A stretch of 64,000 nucleotides of DNA, taken from NCBI RefSeq assembly GCF_004193775.1, contig NC_041004.1, positions 5,231,309 to 5,295,308 of the forward strand, read 5' to 3'. Origin of the DNA: Glycine soja (taxonomy: Eukaryota; Streptophyta; Magnoliopsida; Fabales; Fabaceae). The translations under genes and the position numbers were made by a program. Below the pieces are notes generated by a model. That model did not search any database and had not been told where the DNA came from. It worked only from the letters and a program-made list of their open reading frames with translations. The first letter of the stretch is position 1. Every line of letters begins with the position of its first letter. Shown here piece by piece: positions 11,357 to 21,260 of the stretch.

Positions 11357-12460
11357 ATGAGCTCGACCAAGTATGAGGTTGAAAAATTCACAGGGCAAAA
11401 TGATTTTGGGCTATGACGATTGAAGATGAGAGCTCTTCTTGTTCAGCAGGACCTGGTGGAAGCACTTGATGGAGAAGCCAAACTTGAAAAGATGATGGCT
11501 GATGGGGATAAGAAAGCACTACTGCATAAGGCACACAGTGCAATTATCCTCAGTCTCGGAGACAAAGTGCTGAGGCAAGTCTCTAAGGAAACAACTGCTG
11601 CTGGGGTTTGGTCAAAACTTAAAGGTTTGTACATGACCAAATCTTTAGTTAATCGTCTTTACCTAAAGCAGTCTTTGTATTCATTTAAAATGCATGAAGA
11701 TAGATCAGTGGGAGAACAATTGGATTTGTTTAATAAATTGATTCTAGATCTTGAAAATATTGATGTCACTATTGATGATGAGGATCAAGCTTTGTTATTG
11801 TTGTGCTCTTTGCCTAAGAGTTACTCTCATTTCAAAGAGACTTTATTGTTTGGAAGAGATTTTGTTTCTCTTGATGAAGTGCAGACTGCTTTGAATTCAA
11901 AGGAATTGAATGAAAGAAAGGAAAAGAAGTCATCTACAAGTGGTGAAGGGCTGACAGCAAGAGGCAAGACCTTCAAGAAAGATAGTAAATTTGATAAGAA
12001 GAAGCAAAAGCCAGAAAATCAGAAGAATGGTGAAGGAAACATCTTCAAAATCAAATGTTATCATTGTAAAAAGGAGGGTCATACAAGGAAAGTTTGTACT
12101 GAAAGGCAGAAAAATGGTGGCAGTAACAATAGGAAGAAGGACTCAAGAAATGCTGCAATTGTTCAAGATGATGGCTTTGAATCTGCAGAGGCACTGATGG
12201 TGTCTGAAAAGAATCCAGAAACTAAATGGATAATGGATTCAGGGTGTTCATGGCATATGACACCAAATAGATCATGGTTTGAACAATTTTCTGATCAAGC
12301 AGATGGGTTAGTACTCCTTGGAGATAACAACCCTTGCAAAATTGAAGGAATTGGATCTATAAGATTCAAGTTTCATGATGGGGCTGAAAGAATTCTCACA
12401 GAGGTCAGATATGTACCTGAGTTGAAGAGAAATTTAATCTCTCTTGGTGAATTTGATTGA
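11357..12460 (+). pseudogene. copia gag and protease, interrupted
   Basis: The frame opens at ATG 11357 (MSSTKYEVEKF) and meets a TGA at 11414-11416, then stays open in the same frame to 12460. Downstream are the UBN2-type gag region, a zinc knuckle of the CX2CX4HX4C type (CYHCKKEGHTRKVC, about 12055-12096) and the retropepsin active site DSGCSWHM (about 12235). The frame ends shortly after LISLGEF at a sequence where the downstream pol frame overlaps, indicating an internal deletion. Particle formation and protein processing in an active element depend on these parts; this copy cannot make the full polyprotein. Confidence 0.92.
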
Positions 12461-15131
12461 ACTAGCAAAACAAGAGCTGCTATGTGGGGATATAATGGAA
12501 AGATTAAAGTTCTGTGAACATTGTGTCTATGGCAAAGCCTGCAGAGCCAAATTCAATGCAGGACAACAAAGAACAAAAGGTACCCTTGATTATGTTCATG
12601 CTGATCTTTGGGGTCCAACCAAGACTCCCTCTCATTCTGGAGCAAGGTATTTCTTGAGCATTGTGGATGACTACTCAAGGAAGTTGTGGATCTACATTCA
12701 GAAAACAAAAAATGAGGCTTTTGATAACTTCAAAAGCTGGAAAACACTTGTGGAAAACCAAACAGGCAGGAAGATCAAGAGACTCCGTACTGATAATGGT
12801 CTTGAGTCCTGTTCTGAACCTTTCAATGATTTCTATAAAGAGAATGACATTGCAAGGAACATGACAGTTGCAAGCACCCCTCAACAAAATGGTTTAGCTG
12901 AAAGATTCAACAAGACCATTTTGGAGATAGTGAGATGTATGTTGTTGAGTGCAGGATTACCCAAGATTTTTTGGGCTGAAGAAACAATGACTGTTGTATA
13001 TCTCATCAACAAGTGTCCTTCAACAGCTCTGAATTTCAAAACCACTAAGGAGATTTGGTCTGGTCGTCCACCGAGTCTAAAACAACTAAAGGTATTTGGC
13101 TGTGTTGCCTATCCTCACATCAAGCAAGACAAATTGGAACCTAGGGCTGTCAAGTGTATTTTTCTAGGATATCCTGAAGGAGTGAAAGGGTATAAGTTGT
13201 GGTGTTTGGAGGCTGGTTTTAAGAGGTGTTTAGTGAGTTGTGATGTTGTCTTCAATGAAGCTGAGATGGCCTACAAGACCAAGCCCAACATGGTTCAGTC
13301 CAGCACTGATCAGAGTAAGGAAATTGATTCTGAAAAATTAAATGTTGAGGTGGAGACTAAGGATAAACATGCTGAAACACAAGCTGTTAATTGGCCTCTT
13401 GATGAAGAAAAATCTGAAGAAGAGGAACAAGAAGAAGCTGACTATGTGCTGGCTCGAGATAAAATTAGAAGGGAAATCAAACAACCTAAGAGGTATGGAT
13501 ATGCTGATCTAATAGCATTTGCTCTGGTAGCTGCTAGTGAAGTTTTGGAGGAAGATCCAAAAACTGTTAAAACTGTCTTAGCTAGTAAGGAGAAAGAAAA
13601 ATGGCTAAGTGCCATGAATGAAGAGATTAAGTCTCTCCATGACAACCATACATGGGAATTGATTAAAAAACCACCTGGTTCTAGAGTGGCCAGCTGCAAA
13701 TGGATCTTCAAGAAGAAAGAAGGCATCCAAGGAGTTGAACCAGGCAGATTTAAAGCTAGACTTGTTGCTCGAAGATTCACTCAAAAGGAGGGAATTGATT
13801 TCAATGAAGTTTTCTCTCCTGTAGTGAAACACAGGTCAATCAGAATTCTTATGGCTATGGTGGCAAATTTTGATCTTGTGTTAGAACAAATGGATGTGAA
13901 GACAACATTTTTGTATGGGAAGCTTGATGAGGTGATATTGATGAAACAACCCGAGGGGTTTGAAGTCAAAGGTAAAGAGGATTATGTTTGCAAATTAAAC
14001 AAATCCCTGTATGGTCTAAAACAGTCCTCAAGACAATGGAATAGGAGATTTGATGAATTTATGGCTGACATACAGTTTCATAGAAGTCACTATGATAACT
14101 GTGTTTACTTCAAATTTCCTTCAAAAGTTGAATTTGTGGTATTGCTATTATATGTTGATGATATTTTGATAACAAGTAACAACAAGAGTGAGGTTGAAAA
14201 ATTGAAATCTGAGTTGAGTAGGGAATTTGAAATGAAGGATTTGGGAGCAGCCAAGAGAATATTGGGAATAGAAATCAAACGGGACAGAAAAAGGAAATTG
14301 TTGTATTTGTCCCAAGAGTTATATCTCAGAAAAGTTCTTGAAAGGTTTGGAATGTCAAATTCCAAACCTGTAACTACTCCTATGTCACAGCAGTTTAAGC
14401 TCAGTACAAGTCAAGCACCTAAGACACATGATGATATAATTTACATGAAAGGTATTCCATATGCTAATGCTATAGGGTCATTGATGTATGCTATGGTATG
14501 TACTCGCCCTGACATAGCTAATACAGTGAGCTTAGTAAGTAGGTTCATGGCAAATCCAGGCAAAGCACATTGGCAAGCCCTGGAATGGATACTCAGATAT
14601 ATCAGAGGATCACTTGGAAGAGTTCTGGTTTATGGTGGAGCTAGGAATAGCAGAAGAACAGTTGCTATTGAAGGTTTTGTAGATTCTGATTATGCTGGCT
14701 ATTTAGATTCAAGGAAATCTCTCACAGGATTTGTGTTCACTGCTTTTGGCACTAGAATTAGTTGGAAAGCTAGCCTTCAAAAGGTAGTGGGTTTATCAAC
14801 CACTGAAGCTGAGTATATTGCTCTTACAGAAGCTGTGAAAGAATCTACGTGGCTTGAAGGCATTGCAAAGGAGCTAAAGATACAAAATGAAGTGATCACA
14901 GTACACTGTGACAACCAAAGTGCCATTGATTTATCCAGAAATTCTGTGCATCATGAGAGGACAAAGCACATTGATATTAAACTGTATTTTATCAGAGAAG
15001 TTATTGATCAAGGATCAGTTATAGTCAAGAAGATTTCAACTGATCACAATCCTTCTGATATGATCACAAAGGCTTTTCCAAGTAGCAAGTTTTTCCATTG
15101 TTTGGACCTAATTCAGCTGAAGGGTGATTAA
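12444..15131 (+). pseudogene. copia pol remainder: integrase, reverse transcriptase, RNase H
   Basis: An uninterrupted frame of 895 codons. The start is internal: the upstream GAG-pre-integrase region is mostly missing, only the CEHC half of its zinc-binding site remaining (residues 24-27). The integrase core shows the catalytic triad D54 (HADLWGP), D117 (RTDNG) and E153 ([11 protein letters not shown]), with 35 residues between the last two. Reverse transcriptase is marked by QMDVKTTFL and the catalytic YVDD box at residues 570-573. RNase H is marked by DSDYAG, STTEAEY and HCDNQSA, ending with [12 protein letters not shown] and DMITKAF. These catalytic residues are intact although gag is broken, so the element could act only with help from another copy, if at all. 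Confidence 0.95.
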
Positions 15132-15194
15132 CTCTTGTTTCTGAAGCAACCACTGGTTTTGTTAATGTTTTGTTATTGAACCAAGGTGGAGAAT

Positions 15195-15528
15195 TGTTGT
15201 ATGTTGGTTCATTAACAACCATTAGTTAGTTCTTTTACTCTTTACCAACTTAGTATTTTTCTATTTTCTGTTATAGCATGTAAGAGTTAATTAGTTTTAA
15301 GTTGGTTGCGTTAGTTGGGCTAGAAATAGTACTTCTATTTCTTCTTCTTGCATAGCCTAATTTTGTAGAGAGCTCTGTACATAGAAAATTCTGCAGAGAT
15401 TGAATAAAAGTGACTACTGAGTTATGTGCAGTTTTTTTGGTTCATTTTTTTTTTTTTGCATTTTGCTTATTCTTGTTCATACAAGAAACTCATTCTTTTG
15501 TGAAGAAAAATCTGATCTTGGCTCAACA
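15195..15528 (+). repeat. 3' LTR of the copia element
   Basis: Preceded by the purine-rich AAGGTGGAGAA (15183-15193), the expected polypurine tract. It matches the 5' LTR except for eight substitutions and a shorter poly-T run. Confidence 0.93.
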
Positions 15529-17610
15529 TGAAATTTTAAGATTTAATAAATATTTAAATTGTTTTTTAAGAAAAAAATATTTACATTGTATTTTTACTGC
15601 AAATATTTACACTATTAGTATTTAGGACAAGTATTATTTACTTTATTTATTAATATAAATATACTTATTATTTGTTGACAAGTTGATATTTTATGTGTCA
15701 ATGGTACATATTAATTTTTAATTAAATTGTTATAAATTGAAAGTTTTAGCAATTATTTATTTAGTAGACAGCAAGTGAGTAATTAAAAATCTTTGTGTAC
15801 AAGTTATTGACAATATTGATTGCACAACACTCTAAAAAAATGAATTTAATTGTTATGAATTCATGTTATTTGTGATTAAACTGCGTGCTGCATTAAAACA
15901 AATCCACCAAAAATATTCAATACACGCAATATTGGTTACATTCAACCCTTGTTTTCAGAAAACATCTTCCTTGCTTTTACGGTGAAAGTGAATTGGACTT
16001 CATGTCAGCGCAGCATTTGAAACAACAAAACAAACACGATGATGTACCATTCGATAAATGTTTTTGTAGTTAATTAAACAAATTCAGTTACAAAGTCTCG
16101 TAATTTACGTTTACAAAATTTAAAAGTGTACGTAATGAATAAGTTATATAATTACTAAAAACCAATACACATTTAATCTTGATGAATGAGAAAGAATTAA
16201 AAGAAATGGTTGTGTGGGGGTGGTGGTGCAGGTGAACATAGTGGAGGGTAAGAAGCAGTACCTGTTCGACGAGAAGGGGAGAAGGTACGTGGATGCATTC
16301 GGAGGGATTGCTACGGTGTGCTGCGGGCACTGTCACCATGATGTGGTGGAGGCCATAGTCAACCAAACCAAGAAGTTGCAGCACTCCACTGTTCTCTACC
16401 TTAACCACGCCATCACCGATTTCGCTCAAGCTTTGGCCTCCAAACTTTCCGGTGATCTCAAGGTTTGCCCCCTTTTCCCACACTCTTCTCGTTACATATC
16501 CTTAATTATTTTATTTGGTTTAATTACTCGTTTGATTATACATATTAACTTTTAAACATGTTTTATTTTTAATTCACATGTAATTTTTTTTATTCTGGTC
16601 TCTATACATGTTTTAGTTTGATGCAAAAATTAGTATTCTTTGCATTAGATGGACGTGTGTCACTCTCCTTTAACGTTTAAGCAAACAAATATATTTTTAA
16701 TTACTCGTTTGATTCATGTACATGTAACGTGTAACGTGTGAACTCTTTAACATGTTGGAGTCCGGCACAAGTGTATCAATTATTTAGTTTAGTCTCTGTC
16801 TATATTTAATTTTAGTTATTTGAAAGAAAAAATATTTTTAACTATAAATTTATTATTGTTAAATATGAAAACTGGATTTTTTTAGAGTTTTTTAAATATT
16901 AAAACTGGATTTTTAAAATATTTTTTGTTTTAAAACTTGCATAATTGTCATAATTTTTATGTTAAAAAATTGTAATGATTTAAATGAAGACAAAAGTGAA
17001 TGAGAAACGTTACTTTCAACGTTAACAATAATTGTTTCTTCATTCTCATTTGCAAATATAAAATTATATCATTAGCTGGATTTCCAAACCAATAGGGATT
17101 CTGGATACATGAGATTTTGTTTTTATTAAGCAGTGGCGGAACTTGAATTCATTGTATGAGGGGAAAAAATTATATTTTTATTTTAAGATCAAAGATGGTA
17201 TGAATTATTCATTGTGAATCATTAGAGGCTGAGAGTCTATAAAAAAGTGTTTTAATCTTATAAGGTATTTGACTACTACTTAAACAATAATAGTTGTAAC
17301 TACTTAAACAATAATTCGTGTTAACATGTACCTTTTGACTGAACTACTTTTTTTGAGAAGGTGTAACTAAAATGAATTTTGTTAATTTGGTACGGGCTCC
17401 AATAGACAAAGAAATCACCCAGACAAATAATAGTTGTTCTTACTCCAAAATTGGAGGATCCTTAGCTCCAATAACCATTAGATGTTAGATATGAAATTCA
17501 AAATTTTGGGAGCAGGTGCCACGTAAGCCACTGTCCCAAGAGATGGGCATGTTTTAATGATAGAGGTAGAGTTTGTTATTTTATTTTTAAAATATTGCTT
17601 TCTGTGTCCA

Positions 17611-17633
17611 TATATATATATATATATATATAT
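17611..17633. repeat. (TA)n microsatellite in intron 2 of the broken copy
   Basis: A short TA run whose counterpart in the intact copy (21214-21257) is about twice as long, showing slippage since the duplication. Confidence 0.9.
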
Positions 17634-18506
17634 GTTAATGGGGTTCATGGGACTGAGATGCCACTGGTTGCGTGGCATGGTATGATGCTAGCACATGGTT
17701 TTGTACCAAACAATAAATAATATGCATATCATTGACATTTGATGGATATATGAACGATCCCTGTTAAGTTTATATCAACAGGATGGACTTTTATTGATGA
17801 AAAAATATATAGTACTAAAAAAAACTATATTGCAAATTATGAAATATCAGTTCGGGCTAATAATATAAATATGTGAACTAGATTAGGTTATCTCATTCTT
17901 ATATATTCAAGTTTAATTTTGTTAGTTTATTAAAGGTTCAACTGCAATGCTTTACTTTTCATAATCTTAAATTTTAATGTGAATAGTTTACTTTCGACTT
18001 GATTGATATAGTAAATTAATTGAGATGTGCGTAAATTTTTTTCCCACCATGACATAAAAAACAAATCTTACACACATCTCGATTATTTAAGCATAATCTA
18101 ATTGTAATATCACTCAACAACTAATAAATATATATGATTAAATTTTTTTTATATGAATAATATTTGGCAACTTATTATATTTGCTTAACTGTATATTTCT
18201 TAATTTAATTTTAATTAGAGAATCACGTTTGAAATTACTAGTACAATAGATTTACTAGATACTGTTTCAATGTTAGATATATTTTTTTAGTAACCTTTCA
18301 ATTTGATGATAATGAGTGAAAGTGGCTCGTGAAAATAGAATTAGTAAAGATATCTATATTTATGTGATGATTATTTGAAATAATAAACCTTTTGTCTTTG
18401 TTTGTTATATATTTCACCAGGTGGTGTTTTTCACAAACTCTGGAAAAGAAGCAAACGAATTGGCCATGTTGATAGCAAGGTTGTACACCGGGTGCCATGA
18501 CATAAT

Positions 18507-18512
18507 ATCTCT
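18507..18512. other. Junction of the tandem partial gene duplication
   Basis: ATCTCT is the only sequence shared by the two parental breakpoints: 10425-10430 in the original promoter (followed by CCTCATCATC) and 22127-22132 in exon 3 (followed by AAGGAATG). At the junction, exon 3 sequence on the left passes directly into promoter sequence on the right. Six bases of homology point to microhomology-mediated joining or template switching and not to recombination between long repeats. Confidence 0.93.
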
Positions 18513-18544
18513 CCTCATCATCACCCTCTCACCATTCATTTCCC

Positions 18545-18551
18545 TATATAA
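18545..18551 (+). promoter_or_regulatory. TATA box of the intact aminotransferase gene
   Basis: TATATAA lies 117 bp before the ATG at 18668 and only 32 bp after the duplication junction. All DNA further upstream is the truncated exon 3 and intron 2 of the broken copy, so only a core promoter was carried over. Confidence 0.65.
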
Positions 18552-18667
18552 GACTTTCCTATTCCTCCTTCTTCCTCATTCTCCATTTCCACACTCTCTC
18601 ATCCGATTCGGGTCGGGTTTGTGTTATCGGAACCTTCACCGGAAAATTCTCAGTCGACGTAGCGAAA

Positions 18668-21211
18668 ATGGCGGTATCCCTAACGACGAGGCTCGTGCGG
18701 CGGCGATCGCCACCGCTTCTCTGGCGGCGCAGCTTTTCTATGTCGGCAGTGGACGCCGAAAAGGAAGTCGTGGTCGTGCCGGAGCTTCCACCGTTCGATT
18801 ACTCCCCGCCGCCATATGCGGGCCCCACCGCTGAGGAGATTCTGGCGAAGCGCAGGGAGTATCTTAGTCCTTCCATCTTGCATTCATACAAGAACCCTGT
18901 GAGTCCGCGCTGCACACGATTATTTTCCGACAAATAATTATGAGAGTTTAACGTTGATCCACTTGAGTAGTGTATAAGTAACTCATCATTTAAAAGTTTT
19001 TACCATGTGAACCAGTTAATCTTAGAATTTTTTATTTAATTTTGTAATACAAAATTTTAAGATTTAATAAATTTTAAACTGTTTTTCAAGAAAAAAAAAT
19101 ATTTACATTGTATTTTTACTGCAAATATTTACACTGTTAGTATTTAGGACAAGTATATATTATTTACTTTATTTATTAATATAAATATACTTCTTATTTG
19201 TTGACAAGTTGGTATTTTATGTGTCAATGCTACATATTAATTTTTAATTAAATTGTTATAATTTGAAAGTTTTAGCAATTATTTATTTATTTATTTAGTA
19301 GACAGCAAGTGAAAGTAATTGAAATGAATTTAATTGTTATGAATTCATGTTATTTGTGATTAAACTGCGTGCTGCATTAAAACAAATCCACCAAAAATAA
19401 TTCATACACGCAATATTGGTTACATTCAACCCTTGTTTTCAGAAAACATCTTCCTTGCTTTTATGGTGAAAGTGGATTGGACTTCATGTCATCACAGCAT
19501 TTGAAACAACAAAACAAACACGATGATATACCATTTGATAAATGTTTTCGTAGTTAATTAAACAAATTCAGTTACAAAGTCTCGTAATTTAGATTTACAA
19601 AATTTAAAAGTGTAAGTAATGAATAAGTTATATAATTACTAAAAACCAATACACATTTAATCTTGATGAATGAGAAAGAATTAAAAGAAATGGTTGTGTG
19701 GGGGTGGTGGTGCAGGTGAACATAGTGGAGGGTAAGAAACAGTACCTGTTCGACGAGAAGGGGAGAAGGTACGTGGATGCATTCGGAGGGATTGCTACGG
19801 TGTGCTGCGGGCACTGTCACCATGATGTGGTGGAGGCCATAGTCAACCAAACCAAGAAGTTGCAGCACTCCACTGTTCTCTACCTTAACCACGCCATCAC
19901 CGATTTCGCTCAAGCTTTGGCCTCAAAACTTCCCAGTGATCTCAAGGTTTGCCTCCTTTTCCCACACTCTTCTCGTTACATATCCTTAATTATTTTATTT
20001 GGTTTAATTACTCATTTGATTATTATAAATATTAGCTTTTAAACATGTTTTATTCTTAATTCACATGTAATTTTTTTTATTCTGGTCTCTATACATGTTT
20101 TAGTTTGATGCAAAAATTAGTATTCTTTGCATTAGATGGATGTGTGTCACTCTCCTCTAACGTTTAAGCAAACAAATATATTTTTAATTACTCGTTTGAT
20201 TCATGTACATGTAACGTGTAACGTGTGAACTCTTTAACATGTTGGAGTCCTGCACAAGTGTATCAATTATTTAGTTTAGTCTCTGTCTATATTTAATTTT
20301 AGTTATTTGAAAGATAAAATATTTTTAACTATAAATTTATTATTGTTAAATATGAAAACTGGATTTTTTTAGAGTTTTTTTTTTGTTTTTTTAAATATTA
20401 AAACTGGATTTTTAATTTTTTTTTTGTTTTAAAACTTGCATAATTGTCATAATTTTTATGTTAAAAAATTGTAATGATTTAAATGAAGACAAAAGTGAAT
20501 GGGAAACGTTACTTTCAACGTTAACAATAATTGTTTCTTTATTCTCATTTGCAAATATAAAATTATATCATTAGTTGGATTTCCAAACCAATAGGGATTC
20601 TGGATATTAAGCAGTGGCGGAACTTGAATTCATTGTATGAGGGGAAAAAAGTTAAATTTTTATTTTAAGATCAAAGATGGTATGAATTATTCATTGTGAA
20701 TCATTAGAGGCTGAGAGTCAATAAAAAAGTGTTTTAAAAAACATGTTTATTTACTGCTCTGTTTAGAAAGAAAAAATAAAATAAAGCGAACCAAAACTAA
20801 GGAGTTTTGTACAAAGTTACTTTTGCTCGGATTTAAAATTTTAATAATTCCTTGATTATCGAGGAAAATTTAATCTTATAAGGTATTTGACTACTACTTA
20901 AACAATAATAGTTGTAACTACTTAAACAATTATTCGTGTTAACATGTACCTTTTACTGAACTACTTTTTTTGAGAAGGTGTAACTAAAATGAGTTTTGTT
21001 AATTTGGTATGGGCTCCAATAGACAAAGAAATCACCCAGACAAATAATAGCTGTTCGTACTCCAAAATTTGAGGATCCTTAGCTCCAATAACCATTAGAT
21101 GTTAGATACGAAATTCAAAATTTTGGGAGCAGGTGCCACGTAAGAGATGGGCATGTTTTAATGATAGAGGTAGAATTTGTTATTTTATTTTTAAAATATT
21201 GTTTTCTTTGT

Positions 21212-21260
<49 letters not shown>

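Larger units (their letters stand above)
10973..15528 (+). mobile_element. Decayed Ty1/copia retrotransposon in intron 1 of the broken copy
   Basis: A 4556-bp element bounded by two LTRs (339 and 334 bp) that begin TGTTG and end CAACA. Order is LTR, gag, protease, integrase, reverse transcriptase, RNase H, LTR, which defines copia. The empty site is preserved in the sister intron (ATACAAAATTTTAAG near 19045), which pins the insertion precisely. The target duplication is imperfect: AAAAT before and GAAAT after an extra T. The two LTRs differ at 8 positions by eye plus a poly-T length change, so the insertion is younger than the gene duplication. The coding part is dead (stop in gag and a deletion with frame change before integrase). 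Confidence 0.96.
10431..18512 (+). pseudogene. Broken 5' partial copy of the AGT3-like aminotransferase gene
   Basis: This is a tandem copy of the promoter-proximal part of the intact gene at 18513-22132. Exon 1 is 10586-10816 (77 codons, mitochondrial presequence), exon 2 is 16232-16462 (77 codons), and exon 3 is 18421-18512, cut off after 92 bp. Three defects are visible. The exon 1 donor reads ATGAGT at 10817 where the intact copy has GTGAGT. The conserved Thr of the cofactor-phosphate loop (NSGTEAN in the intact copy) is Lys here. The exons for the active-site half (exons 4-9) are absent. Intron 1 carries a copia element (10973-15528) not found in the other copy. Relative to the intact copy I count by eye about 12 differences in exon 1 but only 4 in exon 2. 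Transcripts from this promoter, if any, could not encode a working enzyme. Confidence 0.92.

Noticed and set aside
12675..14365. Several minus-strand and out-of-frame open frames within the copia element
   Set aside because: They are shadows of the pol reading frame on the plus strand.
16088..16483. Minus-strand open frames opposite exon 2 (also 19572-19913)
   Set aside because: Antisense shadows of aminotransferase exon 2; splice sites and family similarity are on the plus strand.
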